Origin: Sphingobacterium chungjuense
GTDB taxonomy: Bacteria > Bacteroidota > Bacteroidia > Sphingobacteriales > Sphingobacteriaceae
Assembly: GCF_011316935.1 (NCBI RefSeq)
Contig: NZ_WLYS01000007.1
Coordinates: 1-64,000 of the forward strand
Direction of reading: 5' to 3'
Length of the DNA stretch: 64,000 nucleotides
In this document: piece after piece, positions 9,374 to 18,569 of the stretch
Layout: every line of letters begins with the position of its first letter
How positions within the stretch are numbered: position 1 is the stretch's first letter
The notes under the pieces: model-generated
Seen by the model: the letters and a program-made list of their open reading frames with translations, nothing else
What the model was told of the DNA's origin: nothing
The model's database searches: none
Position numbers and translations under genes: made by a program

Positions 9374-9895
9374 CTCGCGGTAAAGTGCTACTAAACCCTC
9401 TGGCAGGTCGACCTCCAGCAGTCGTTCGGCTTTACCGATGTTTACAATTAATTGCTCGGTCAGCGGAAACATCAAATCCTTTCCTTCCATATCTACTGTA
9501 GCGATATGTTGTTGAGGTAACTCTTGTACTCCGGTAATCACACCGAGTTTGCCTTCTTGATTATCCACCACTTCGTAGCCGACCAAGTCGCTATATCTAA
9601 AATCATCTGGATCGCGTACAGGCATTTTATCGTTTGGCAGATAAACCTTCTTGCGCACCAATGGTTGCGCCTTATCAATATGATCCACATCTTCCAGATT
9701 GATGTAAGCGGTGCTATTGCTCTGCACCTTGATCTGATCCACAAAATAGGGTACCAACTTTTTGTTGATCTCCAAGAAAAGCACCTCGAAATCCAATTCC
9801 TTATAATCTTCAAATTCGAAAAAGAATTGTAATTCACCTTTGAGGCCGCGTGTTTTAGAGATATACCCTATGTAGAAAGATTCGTCGATAGTCAT
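9368..9895 (-). CDS. rimM: Ribosome maturation factor RimM
   Basis: 175-aa 16S rRNA processing factor that binds ribosomal protein S19 during 30S head assembly. The RimM beta-barrel starts FYIGYISKTRGLKGELQ (residues 6-22) and a PRC-barrel domain follows from about 95 (SDLVGYEVVDNQEGKLG). Start MTIDESF at 9895 fits the family; a GTG at 9919 would add eight residues but would lie upstream of the -7 element at 9900-9907, so is unlikely. Unusually, rpsP is not adjacent: it lies 4.6 kb upstream on the same strand, and no trmD follows. Confidence 0.93.
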   Translation of the reverse strand: MTIDESFYIGYISKTRGLKGELQFFFEFEDYKELDFEVLFLEINKKLVPYFVDQIKVQSNSTAYINLEDVDHIDKAQPLVRKKVYLPNDKMPVRDPDDFRYSDLVGYEVVDNQEGKLGVITGVQELPQQHIATVDMEGKDLMFPLTEQLIVNIGKAERLLEVDLPEGLVALYREI

Positions 9896-9899
9896 AGCG

Positions 9900-9907
9900 C
9901 AAAAGTA
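9900..9907 (-). promoter_or_regulatory. -7 element immediately before the rimM start
   Basis: Minus strand TACTTTTG ends 4 nt before the ATG at 9895. If used, transcription would start at or next to the start codon and the mRNA would be leaderless. No matching -33 TTG is seen. Confidence 0.35.
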
Positions 9908-9968
9908 AGCATTTGCCACGATAGCTTAATGGACGACCTACGCCTTGAATAAAAAATGGTAGACCCCC

Positions 9969-10511
9969 TTAGGCCTGCGCCATTTTTAGCAACTCTTTTG
10001 TCGTCTTCCAATTTCGTGTTGTAGCTTTGACTTTTAGCTTATTTTCCAAAAAGCTATTATGTAGTTTAGTTTTACCGTACCCATTCGGACAGTACAAGTA
10101 AACGGCGTTAGGCGTAATAGCAATGTCTTCTCCCGCTTGCTTCTTTTCGAGAATGTTTTCGAGATCGAAATCCGCTGGAATATCTGCCAAAAATGTCACG
10201 TGTACATGAGCTACGTCCTTCTCTCCTTCCCTTGCATAGGGATTATTCTCCATAATTGCCTCCAAGGTTTTAAGGTTGAGCACTAACACAGGCACTTCAA
10301 ATCCAAACGTTTTTTGGATTTCCGAAGAGATAAGGTCTTCCAGCTCTTTCGGATCGGTTTCTTTCGATGAAAACACGACATTTCCGCTCTGGATGTAGCT
10401 GTGCACGTTTTCAAAACCTAAGCTTTCATACAAACGTTTAAGGGCGTCCATCTTAATGATCCGCTGTCCGCTTACGTTTATTCCTCGCAGTATAGAAATG
10501 TATGTTATCAT
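9969..10511 (-). CDS. DUF1697 domain protein
   Basis: 180-aa cytoplasmic protein of the DUF1697 family. The N-terminal signature YISILRGINVSGQRIIKMDAL (residues 4-24), then SLGFENVHSYIQSGNVVF, is clear, as is the C-terminal TTRNWKTTKELLKMA. The family has two ferredoxin-like subdomains and no known biochemical role. It starts 21 bp downstream of the esterase gene on the same strand, so the two may be cotranscribed. Confidence 0.85.
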   Translation of the reverse strand: MITYISILRGINVSGQRIIKMDALKRLYESLGFENVHSYIQSGNVVFSSKETDPKELEDLISSEIQKTFGFEVPVLVLNLKTLEAIMENNPYAREGEKDVAHVHVTFLADIPADFDLENILEKKQAGEDIAITPNAVYLYCPNGYGKTKLHNSFLENKLKVKATTRNWKTTKELLKMAQA

Positions 10512-10532
10512 AAGTATTCAAGATAAAAATCG

Positions 10533-11351
10533 TTACAAATTGTTCAATGTCCAGATGATCGCCTTTTCTTTAGTAGACCGGAAAATGGTATGGTGCTCTT
10601 CATTCGTTTCATCAGCATACTTCCAAGTGATGTTTCCCTGATTTCTGCTTTGCAAAATCTCCGACAGCTTACGCGCAGATGCAGCAATCCCGTCGATGCC
10701 CGCTCCTGCAAACCAAAAAGTCTTATTCGTGCCTTTCCATTTATCTAGATGCACATCCGCCGTTTTCACCAGATATTCATCATTCCACCATAGCGAGGGA
10801 TCAAATGCGATGTAAAAATCAAACATTTCTGGTTGCAACAAAAAAGTCTCTGTCACAAAAAGCCCCGCCAAAGATTCCCCAAGAATTCCTTTCTTGCTGC
10901 TTGTTCTGTATGTCTTGTTGATTTGAGGGATGAGCTCATCACTAATAAAAGTTCTGAATTCGGCGGAGCCACCCACTACAGGCGCAATTTCTTTGTCCTC
11001 GTCGACACTTGTCGGCCCAGTAAGATCTCTTCTTCTTTGCGTATTCTCCACACCTACCAATACAACAGGCGGAATTTTCTGCGCTTGTATCAATTTTTGC
11101 ATCGTGTTGGCTACATGCGGAAAATCTTCTTGAATTCCTCCGTCAAGCATGTATACGACGATCAGCGAATCATTATTGGTTGTATAATTTTCGGGCGTCC
11201 ATACATTAATCACCCGTTCTTCGACGAGTCCTTGCGAAAGCAAAGTAAAAGTATCGTGTTTTGGAATCGAGTCTTGATCGTACGCAGCAGCGTTGCCTCC
11301 ATGAACTGTTAGTAAGAAAACTGGGATACAGAGAAGGTGAGCTATTTTCAT
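10533..11351 (-). CDS. Secreted alpha/beta-hydrolase, esterase D/Fes-like
   Basis: 272-aa alpha/beta hydrolase with an N-terminal signal peptide (LLCIPVFLLTVHGGNAAA). It has the putative-esterase pattern: LIVVYMLDGG around 63-72, a nucleophile elbow GILGESLAGLF (about 155-165, Ser in GESLAG) and a late His in EEHHTIF near 249-255. Relatives cleave siderophore esters, acetyl-xylan or simple esters; the substrate cannot be told. Periplasmic location is inferred. It is part of the surface/secreted block between rimM and rpsP. Confidence 0.8.
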   Translation of the reverse strand: MKIAHLLCIPVFLLTVHGGNAAAYDQDSIPKHDTFTLLSQGLVEERVINVWTPENYTTNNDSLIVVYMLDGGIQEDFPHVANTMQKLIQAQKIPPVVLVGVENTQRRRDLTGPTSVDEDKEIAPVVGGSAEFRTFISDELIPQINKTYRTSSKKGILGESLAGLFVTETFLLQPEMFDFYIAFDPSLWWNDEYLVKTADVHLDKWKGTNKTFWFAGAGIDGIAASARKLSEILQSRNQGNITWKYADETNEEHHTIFRSTKEKAIIWTLNNL

Positions 11352-11444
11352 AGTTCAAAAATACACAGATGGATTGTATAGATCAATCCAATTTTATTCT
11401 TCCGACGTATTTCTGTTTTAAGTAAAGCGCCAAAATAACTGATG

Positions 11445-12248
11445 CTAAAAGCGGTAAGCAATAGACAAACCGGCACGGACTGCTGCCCAAGGGCTACGAC
11501 GTACACGAACTTCTACGCCGTCATTCAATATTTCGGGATCTATACGTATGGGAATGGTAAAATCACGCAATTCTTGCTGTATCTCGATTAACCTTTCGTG
11601 CAACATTTGCCGCTCCCAATCTTCAAGCTGAACATGAGCAGCAACGCTCCCACTCACAATGCCAAATCCTGGTCCCACTATTCGCCAATCTAAATACCAT
11701 TTCTCTGCCAACTTAAAATTAGCACCCACAGAAACACCGCCAACGAAAGAATTCATATTGCCAGAGAGTGCGATCAATTCAGAACGTTCAAACAATACCT
11801 GTCCCATATTCTCGAAACTGACATAAAAATTATACGGTGCATTAGCGGAATAAGTAGCATAGCGCAGGTAAGGCGCGACATAAAAGCCAGTGAAAGCTTC
11901 GCGTCTCGAAGTATAAAAGCGAGCTTCTGGAGTGATCGAAAAACTTGTGCTCCTAAAATTCCTAACGATATCTCTTACATCATCGTCATCTATCCTACCC
12001 TCGATAAAGGAACGAAAAGGCAGTAGATTACTCGGTCGAAAAGCAACCTCAGCTCCAACGGAAATACGGTCGGTAAGTAAACGTTCATATTCTACTGTGA
12101 ACTTACCGATCACAAGTGGTAATGCATTGAACTTAATAAGATTAGGCTCATCATGGACGCGACCTTCTTGGGCAATACTCAAAAACGGAAAAACTATAAT
12201 AAATAGCATTATTATAGTGGCTTTTTTAGGAAACAATAGATTAGTCAT
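11445..12248 (-). CDS. Putative outer membrane beta-barrel protein
   Basis: 267-aa protein of unknown role. An N-terminal signal peptide (KKATIIMLFIIVFPFLSIAQ) is followed by LIKFNALPLVIGKFTVEYER, a pattern seen in DUF3575-like porin-family proteins. Alternating beta-strand segments follow and the terminal residue is Phe (SIAYRF), as in outer membrane barrels. The start is the ATG at 12248; an upstream in-frame TTG at 12278 adds residues before the signal peptide and is unlikely. No operon partner is evident. Confidence 0.6.
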   Translation of the reverse strand: MTNLLFPKKATIIMLFIIVFPFLSIAQEGRVHDEPNLIKFNALPLVIGKFTVEYERLLTDRISVGAEVAFRPSNLLPFRSFIEGRIDDDDVRDIVRNFRSTSFSITPEARFYTSRREAFTGFYVAPYLRYATYSANAPYNFYVSFENMGQVLFERSELIALSGNMNSFVGGVSVGANFKLAEKWYLDWRIVGPGFGIVSGSVAAHVQLEDWERQMLHERLIEIQQELRDFTIPIRIDPEILNDGVEVRVRRSPWAAVRAGLSIAYRF

Positions 12249-12503
12249 AGCAAAGAAGATGATATTAATCAAAATCAATCAAATTTTAAGCCAAACGATA
12301 TTAATGTATTTTAAAATTATTTTTTGCAAAAAAAATAAGCAAACACCAAAAGATAGGCTCGGATAATGAATAACATCGGCCTATTAATGTTTCGATAAGC
12401 CCCGTAATGATGAGACTATTCCTCGCTTAATTATTTTTTATATATTTACTCTTAACCAGTCATTATCTATTTGATGGTCATCACACTACCCAATATAATT
12501 CGC

Positions 12504-13487
12504 ATGAAACCAAAACATCTACAACCCGCATTATTACTCCTTGCGCTACTTACTACTTTGTCCTTTATCACCGCATCCTGTCAAAAAGATGCTACCCCTA
12601 CAATTCCACTAGTAGAAGATACTTTTAAGAATTTTAGTGCTAGCAGCGGCTTAGCAACGAATATAAAAATAGACGGAGCAAATTGGCTTGTAGAGTACGT
12701 GAAGCTCGAAAATCAATCACAGAATTTAGTAGATAGCAGTGGTCAGGAACTAACGCTTAGTGGTCAAGACACGGTATATTCAGCTAATGGCTGGATGAGT
12801 ATGGCCAAGTCAAAGGATGGCGCAACCCTGTTTCTGAGCTTAAAGGAAAATTTTGAGCAGACACCGAGAACAGTTCACATCGGCTTGGTCTCCAACGGAC
12901 AAAAAGATGAAATTAAAATCACGCAACGTCGTGCCAACCGCTATCGAATTGTCGACCGGAAATTTACCGAGCTAGAAGAATTCCGAAAGAAATACACAAG
13001 TGACCATGAATGCGCTCCACTGCAATTGATCAATAGCTCTTCAGAAATGAAGAGTATGCCAACCGAAGGTATTTTTAAAAATGTAAAACATAAATCTACC
13101 TTTGAGAGCAGCGACTATGGCGCGTTTGATTGGATGAGTATTGATCAGGATTCCATGGTATCTATGCCAGAATTAATCGTTGATGGCGGTAATTGGTGGT
13201 CACCACCCGTAAAATACAGTGAGGGACTTACTCAAACATTCTATCTGGACGAAAATCAGTCACGCACGCATTTAGATGTGAACCCAGGCAGAAAGCTGCA
13301 GCTCAGTGGCAAGATGACGTATGTAGAACGCGTGTGTAAATACACCTTCACCATACAAAATGAAGAATCAGGTCATCGCTTTGATGTATCGGGAATCTGG
13401 AGACAGACACTACCGCTGACCCCCACTCTTATTATCGAATCCAATACGCCGATTGTGAACATAGATACGCAAGCTAATACCGACTAA
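12504..13487 (+). CDS. Lipoprotein with BACON-like domain
   Basis: 327-aa lipoprotein of unknown function. The signal peptide ends in a lipobox, FITASC, with Cys26. Residues about 35-145 end in VSNGQKDEIKITQRRA, the I-x-I-x-Q close of BACON-type Ig-like domains found in Bacteroidetes surface proteins that often bind carbohydrate or mucin. The second half (about 150-327) has no recognised domain. The ATG at 12504 begins the signal peptide; the ATG at 12474 would add a tail unlike a signal sequence. It is 52 bp ahead of a secreted esterase gene, so the two may act together at the surface. Confidence 0.6.
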   Translation: MKPKHLQPALLLLALLTTLSFITASCQKDATPTIPLVEDTFKNFSASSGLATNIKIDGANWLVEYVKLENQSQNLVDSSGQELTLSGQDTVYSANGWMSMAKSKDGATLFLSLKENFEQTPRTVHIGLVSNGQKDEIKITQRRANRYRIVDRKFTELEEFRKKYTSDHECAPLQLINSSSEMKSMPTEGIFKNVKHKSTFESSDYGAFDWMSIDQDSMVSMPELIVDGGNWWSPPVKYSEGLTQTFYLDENQSRTHLDVNPGRKLQLSGKMTYVERVCKYTFTIQNEESGHRFDVSGIWRQTLPLTPTLIIESNTPIVNIDTQANTD

Positions 13488-13539
13488 TAACGCACGACAG
13501 CATTGTATATATTTACCTAAACCACCATTTATTTTAGCC

Positions 13540-14406
13540 ATGAAATATCAGCTATTACTCCTCTTCATGATTACCGTATCTTTGGGCACGAATGCCCAAA
13601 ATCAAGCTTCCAAAAGCACGGTAGAAACCAAAACGATTCACAGCGACATCTTAAATGCAGATCGAGCTTATACCATCTATTTACCCAAAGATTATGCGAA
13701 TAATCCGCAGAAGAAATATCCCATCTTGTATATACTGCATGGATTATCTGGTGTCAATACCACTTGGTTCGAGAAATATGATGTGCGGGAAGTGCAAGAT
13801 CAACTCGCTGCCAGCGGCGAATCAGTAGACATGATTATTGTAAGCCCAAATGCTGGTGGCGACCCAAAAACAGAATGGAATGGCTATTTTGATATGCCTG
13901 GATGGAATTATGAACAATTCTTTTACCAAGAATTCGTACCACATATAGAAAGTACCTACCGCGTGATCGGCGACAAACAGAACAGAGCAATTGCTGGCCT
14001 CTCTATGGGCGGCGGTGGCAGTACTAGTTATGGTCAACGCCATGCAGATATGTACAGCTCTGTTTATGCGATGAGCGCCTTGATGGCCATGCCGAATAGT
14101 TCAACACCACCAAAAGAGGATGACAAGTTTTCTCTATTATCGCAATCCGTCGTTAAAAACAGCTGTGTGGATTATGTGATCAACGCAACCGAACAGCAGA
14201 AAGAGCAATTGAGAACAGTAAAGTGGTTTGTTGATTGTGGTGACGACGATTTCCTACTAGATACCAACATTGATTTTTTTCGCGCCATGCGTGATGCGAA
14301 GATTCCGGTTGAGTTTCGCATTAGAGACGGTGCGCACGATGCGCTGTATTGGCATTCCGCCCTTTATTACTGTCTTCCTTTTGTATCTAGAAATTTTAAA
14401 CAGTAA
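13540..14406 (+). CDS. Secreted esterase, alpha/beta-hydrolase (EstA/tributyrin esterase type)
   Basis: 288-aa hydrolase with a signal peptide (LLLLFMITVSLGTNAQ). Family features: SDILNADRAYTIYLPKDY, the oxyanion region PILYILHGLSG (about 67-77), the nucleophile elbow IAGLSMGGGGS (about 150-160), the acid region CGDDDFLLDTN and a late His in DGAHDALYW. This is the esterase D / tributyrin esterase / feruloyl esterase superfamily. Likely periplasmic and acting on short acyl esters or acyl groups of polysaccharides; substrate inferred only. It is not closely similar to the minus-strand esterase at 10533. Confidence 0.85.
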   Translation: MKYQLLLLFMITVSLGTNAQNQASKSTVETKTIHSDILNADRAYTIYLPKDYANNPQKKYPILYILHGLSGVNTTWFEKYDVREVQDQLAASGESVDMIIVSPNAGGDPKTEWNGYFDMPGWNYEQFFYQEFVPHIESTYRVIGDKQNRAIAGLSMGGGGSTSYGQRHADMYSSVYAMSALMAMPNSSTPPKEDDKFSLLSQSVVKNSCVDYVINATEQQKEQLRTVKWFVDCGDDDFLLDTNIDFFRAMRDAKIPVEFRIRDGAHDALYWHSALYYCLPFVSRNFKQ

Positions 14407-14454
14407 AATCACTGAGCAGGAAACCTGTCTGAAACATATAATGTATTCGCAAAA

Positions 14455-14482
14455 AAAGCCGATCCTTTGCGGGATCGGCTTT
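14455..14482. terminator. Bidirectional terminator between esterase gene and rpsP
   Basis: An 11-bp stem AAAGCCGATCC / GGATCGGCTTT with a 6-nt loop. On the minus strand the stem runs into seven T residues, the stronger direction, ending rpsP. It can also stop the convergent esterase transcript. Confidence 0.85.
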
Positions 14483-14507
14483 CTTGAATACTTTAAAAAA
14501 GCAGAAA

Positions 14508-15047
14508 TTATCCTTCTGTTTCTTCTGTGTTTTCTTCTGTACCTTCAGCTGCTTCCACTTCCTCTTCTGCAGGAGCTTCTTCTGCTACTGGTGCATTTTT
14601 AGCCGCGATAGCCGCTGCTTTGTCTTCTTTTTTCTTAGCTTCTGCCGCTAGAGCAGCTTTCTTAGCTTCCGCTTTAGAAGATGCTAATGTAGATTTCGTA
14701 CCTTCTACACGAGATGCTTTACCTTCAGTCCAAGTAGTAAAAAGTTCTTCCGCTTTTGCTTCGTCGAAAGCACCTTTTTTCACACCACCTTGCAAGTGTT
14801 TTTTGTACAAAACGCCTTGAGAAGAAAGAATACCACGAGCAGTATCTGTAGGTTGTGCACCTTTGTTGATCCAATCCAATGATTTTTCGAAATCTAATAC
14901 GATAGTCGCTGGATTAGTGTTTGGGTTGTACGAACCAATACGCTCGATGAATTTACCATCACGTGGAGCACGAGAGTCTGCCACTACTACATAGTAAAAA
15001 GGTTTTCCTTTTTTACCGTGTCTTTGCAATCTGATTTTAGTTGCCAT
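14508..15047 (-). CDS. rpsP: 30S ribosomal protein S16 with long acidic tail
   Basis: 179-aa S16 of the small subunit. The first 80 or so residues are the conserved domain: [20 protein letters not shown], then [20 protein letters not shown]. The rest is a low-complexity Ala/Lys then Ala/Glu tail ([19 protein letters not shown], then [14 protein letters not shown]), more than doubling the usual bacterial length of about 80-90 aa. Such tails are common in Bacteroidetes S16. A consensus promoter lies at 15107-15136 and a terminator at 14455-14482. rimM, its normal neighbour, is 4.6 kb away. Confidence 0.96.
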   Translation of the reverse strand: MATKIRLQRHGKKGKPFYYVVVADSRAPRDGKFIERIGSYNPNTNPATIVLDFEKSLDWINKGAQPTDTARGILSSQGVLYKKHLQGGVKKGAFDEAKAEELFTTWTEGKASRVEGTKSTLASSKAEAKKAALAAEAKKKEDKAAAIAAKNAPVAEEAPAEEEVEAAEGTEENTEETEG

Positions 15048-15106
15048 TTTCTTTTATATTATTTATGTATTCAACATATCCCCCGAGCTTATCACAAGAG
15101 GGGACG

Positions 15107-15136
15107 CAAAGGTAACTATTTGATTGGTAAAGACAA
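15107..15136 (-). promoter_or_regulatory. rpsP promoter
   Basis: Minus strand TTG (15136-15134), 19-bp spacer, TACCTTTG (15114-15107), a full match to the Bacteroidetes consensus. The leader before the rpsP ATG would be about 55 nt. Confidence 0.7.
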
Positions 15137-15204
15137 AATGAAATCTATCGATCGAGCCAACTCCTGCTTTTCCAAATGCCAGCGGTAGTTGTTACCTTCA
15201 CGGT

Positions 15205-18200
15205 ATGAAGACGGTTCCTCCATTAAAGATTCTCAAAGCATCTGCCGGCTCGGGTAAGACCTTTAGCCTGACCATTCATTACCTCACGCTACTATTGCAC
15301 AATGAAAATAGCTATCGGGAGATTTTAGCGGTTACTTTTACCAATAAAGCTACGGCAGAGATGAAAGAGCGTATTCTTTATGTACTGCAAGGATTGGCCG
15401 AAGGCAATCAAGATCCCAAAATAGCCGACTTCAGAAACATCCTTTTGGCGCAATCGCCCGAATGGACGGAGGCGCTGATTCAAGAAAAAGCCCATCGCGT
15501 ATATCGGAGGATATTGCATGATTACAGCCATTTTACCGTGAGCACCATTGATGGATTTTCCCAAAAGGTAATCCGAAGCTTCACTTACGAATTGCATCTT
15601 GATGCCGGCTATAAAGTGGAGATGAACATCAATAAGGTAAAGGCCGAGCTCACCGTGATGCTCAATCAATTGCTAGATGATCGCCCAGATTTATTAGAAT
15701 GGATCATCGAATACGCGGAGAAAAAGATCGCCAACAACGAAAACTGGAATTACCGCCAGCAACTCCTATCCTTGGCAGGATTGATCTTTTCGGAAAATTT
15801 CCAAGAGTTTGATGCCCACATCCTGCAGAACGATGCGCGCCAGGTTTTTGAAAGCCTCAATCAGGAAAGCGCTACCATGACCAAAGGCTACACCGATGCC
15901 TTGGCCGAAGCCATTCGCAACTTTCAGAATGTATATACCGCCGCAGGAGCGCAAGGCGACGAACTCAAAGGCAAATCGCGTAATCCTCTTTTTGCCGCCA
16001 GCAAGCTCCGCCCACAAGTACATAAGCTATCAGCCAGCGACCTCCAGAAAACCATCGAAAGATACACCAAGCTTATCGACAACGAAGATGCCTTCACCGA
16101 TCAGCAAAAGCAAGTGCGGTATGATTTGATGGCGCAGTTCAATCCTGTTCTACAGAACATGGCCGAACTGGAAAAGCTCTTCCCTACCTTCGTGGCGTAC
16201 CAATCGGTGCAGGCCAACTTATATTTCCTGCGCTTGTTGAAAGAAATGAGTGATCTATTGGCGCGCTGGCGCAAAGAAAACAGCGCACAGCTCATCTCCG
16301 ATTCGCAGTTATTGCTTAGCAAGCTCGGATTGGATGCGCACAACGATCCGACTTTTATTTGGGAGAAGATCGGGAGTCGTTTTCGCTATTTTCTGTTTGA
16401 TGAATTTCAAGATACCTCCCGCACACAGTGGAAAAACTACAGCCCTTTGCTCATCAATGCGCTCGGCAACGCCGACCGACAGCTGAGCGAGCACCTAGTG
16501 GTGGGCGATGTAAAGCAAAGCATTTACCGCTGGCGCAATGGCGACTGGCGCATCTTGCTGCAGCAAGTGGAAGAACAAGTCGGAGCAGCATTTCACTTGA
16601 CGGAGCAAGACAAACCTAGCTTTATCGCCAGCGAAACGCTGGATGTGAATTACCGCAGCTTACCTAACATTATCCAATTCAACAATTACATCTACACGGG
16701 ATTACCGGCGCACCTGCAACAAGTACTCAATGCACAAGTACAAGAAGCCTTGAGCGCCGAAGATCTACGCTGGTGGCATCAATCTGGCAATGACCAGATG
16801 TTGGTAAAAGCGTATGAAAACAGTCATCAAGCCGTTCCTGCTGGAAAACAAGGGCCTGATAAGCCGCAAGGCGAAATTGATCTGGTCTATCTGCCCGTAA
16901 CGGACGGACGATATCGCAGCAACCGCGTGGCGGCTGATGCAACACAAAAGTTATGTGAGCAGATTGGCGAATGGATTTCTTCGGGCAAATATCGACCAAA
17001 TCAGATTGGTATTTTGGTACGTAGGAACAAAGAAGCACAGGATGTGATTCAGGCCTTGATGGCCTATAAGCAAAGCACCAATTTATCCTTTGAGGTGATT
17101 TCTGGCGATGCCCTCAGCTTACAGGCCAATGACGCGATTCAGCTTTTCATCGAAACGCTGCGCGCCTTAGTCTACAATTCTGCTAAGCACACCGTGCACA
17201 AAGCCAACATGGCTTATCTCTACCAAATACTGCAACGCCAAGAAGCATTCGATCAAGATCAATGGTTGCTATTTCGGGAGAATGACATACAGCGTTTACA
17301 TGCCATCTTACCATCCCAATTGATTGAGTTTTGGGATCAATGGCCGAAGCTTCCTTTGGTACAACTCATCGAGCGATTGATCGAAATTTTTGGCTTCACC
17401 GAGCCGGGCACTCGGCATATTCCGTATTTATTGGCTTTCAAAGATTTGGTCGCTGGATTTTCGGCCAATGGCGAGCGTGGTATCCATCAATTCTTGACGT
17501 ATTGGGAAGAAGATGGTCATCGTGCCGTGCTGCCATCAGGCGGCAAGATCGATGCGATTGAAGTGACTACGGTGCACAAATCCAAAGGATTGGCTTACGA
17601 TGTGGTGATGTTGCCATTTGCGGCTTGGAAACTCGACGGCATGCCTTTAGGCGATTTTTGGATCGATGCTGACGGCACGCCATTCGAAGCTCTGGGCAAA
17701 ATCCCACTAAAATACACCTCAAGTTTAGGGCAGTCGCTATTTTACAAACAGTATTTCGAAGAAATGCTATTCAATTACATGGACGCGCTGAACACCTGCT
17801 ATGTCGCCACCACGCGCGCCATCAAACATTTGTACATTACGGCGCCATTTTTCAAGGAGACGGTCGACAAAAAGACGGGCGAGATCAACGGATTGGAAAT
17901 TAAAGACGAATATATCAGTGACGCGCTCTATCAAGTATTGGATACCACCACTAGCCCCTTTCTGGTGGAAGATGCGGAACTTAGGATTCACGATACGACT
18001 GCCAGCTCAGCAACCGAAGCTTCTATTTCGACGGACAACCACAGCATTACTATCTCGCAATATCCAATTTCTGCAGAACTAGATCAAGCCTGGAGCAAAT
18101 CCAGCCGCCGATCATTAGCTACGCTACCACAAGTAGAGAAAGCAGCGCAATACGGCATCATGGCACATGAGATTCTTTCTGAAGTGGCGAACGAAGCAGA

Positions 18201-18567
18201 GATTGAATCCCGCATCGATCAATATATTGAAGAAGGAATCTTAGCTAAAGACGATAAGGAAGAGTTGCGCAAGCACATTTATCAAGTATGGCATCATCCG
18301 CGCATCAGCGAATGGCTCACACAGGATTACAAAATCTGGAACGAGTCGAGCATTATCACCAAAGATGGGGAAACGATCCGACCGGACAAGGTATTTACCA
18401 ATGCTACAGATACCATCGTGCTCGATTTTAAGTTTACGCAAGGCGATTATGTCGGGCATCAAGCGCAGGTAGACAAATACATGCAAGCGCTGCGTAATTT
18501 GGGTTATCAAAATGTGAAAGGATTCCTGTATTACGCCATTTCTAATCAATTACAGGAGGTCGTATAG
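15205..18567 (+). CDS. AddA/RecB-like UvrD-type helicase-nuclease
   Basis: 1120-aa superfamily 1 helicase with a C-terminal nuclease domain, the motor subunit of an AddAB-type complex that resects double-strand breaks for recombination. Walker A ASAGSGKT is at 12-19, motif Ia TFTNKATAEMKERI at about 45-58 and motif II FLFDEFQDTSRTQW near 396-409. Motif III is VVGDVKQSIYRWR and the late motif is VTTVHKSKGLAYDVV, near 790. A PD-(D/E)XK core VLDFKF near 1073 is followed by QVDKYMQAL. It is followed 2 bp later by the AddB-like gene. No Chi-recognition assignment is possible from sequence. Confidence 0.9.
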   Translation: MKTVPPLKILKASAGSGKTFSLTIHYLTLLLHNENSYREILAVTFTNKATAEMKERILYVLQGLAEGNQDPKIADFRNILLAQSPEWTEALIQEKAHRVYRRILHDYSHFTVSTIDGFSQKVIRSFTYELHLDAGYKVEMNINKVKAELTVMLNQLLDDRPDLLEWIIEYAEKKIANNENWNYRQQLLSLAGLIFSENFQEFDAHILQNDARQVFESLNQESATMTKGYTDALAEAIRNFQNVYTAAGAQGDELKGKSRNPLFAASKLRPQVHKLSASDLQKTIERYTKLIDNEDAFTDQQKQVRYDLMAQFNPVLQNMAELEKLFPTFVAYQSVQANLYFLRLLKEMSDLLARWRKENSAQLISDSQLLLSKLGLDAHNDPTFIWEKIGSRFRYFLFDEFQDTSRTQWKNYSPLLINALGNADRQLSEHLVVGDVKQSIYRWRNGDWRILLQQVEEQVGAAFHLTEQDKPSFIASETLDVNYRSLPNIIQFNNYIYTGLPAHLQQVLNAQVQEALSAEDLRWWHQSGNDQMLVKAYENSHQAVPAGKQGPDKPQGEIDLVYLPVTDGRYRSNRVAADATQKLCEQIGEWISSGKYRPNQIGILVRRNKEAQDVIQALMAYKQSTNLSFEVISGDALSLQANDAIQLFIETLRALVYNSAKHTVHKANMAYLYQILQRQEAFDQDQWLLFRENDIQRLHAILPSQLIEFWDQWPKLPLVQLIERLIEIFGFTEPGTRHIPYLLAFKDLVAGFSANGERGIHQFLTYWEEDGHRAVLPSGGKIDAIEVTTVHKSKGLAYDVVMLPFAAWKLDGMPLGDFWIDADGTPFEALGKIPLKYTSSLGQSLFYKQYFEEMLFNYMDALNTCYVATTRAIKHLYITAPFFKETVDKKTGEINGLEIKDEYISDALYQVLDTTTSPFLVEDAELRIHDTTASSATEASISTDNHSITISQYPISAELDQAWSKSSRRSLATLPQVEKAAQYGIMAHEILSEVANEAEIESRIDQYIEEGILAKDDKEELRKHIYQVWHHPRISEWLTQDYKIWNESSIITKDGETIRPDKVFTNATDTIVLDFKFTQGDYVGHQAQVDKYMQALRNLGYQNVKGFLYYAISNQLQEVV
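18554..18560 (+). promoter_or_regulatory. Strong Shine-Dalgarno for the AddB-like gene
   Basis: AGGAGGT lies inside the last codons of the AddA-like gene, 9 bp before the ATG at 18570. Most genes in this window have no such motif, so it stands out and suggests reinitiation or coupled synthesis of the two subunits. Confidence 0.7.
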
Positions 18568-18569
18568 CG

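Noticed and set aside
9896..9919. GTG at 9919 as the rimM start
   Set aside because: It lies upstream of the -7 element and the added residues are not family-like.
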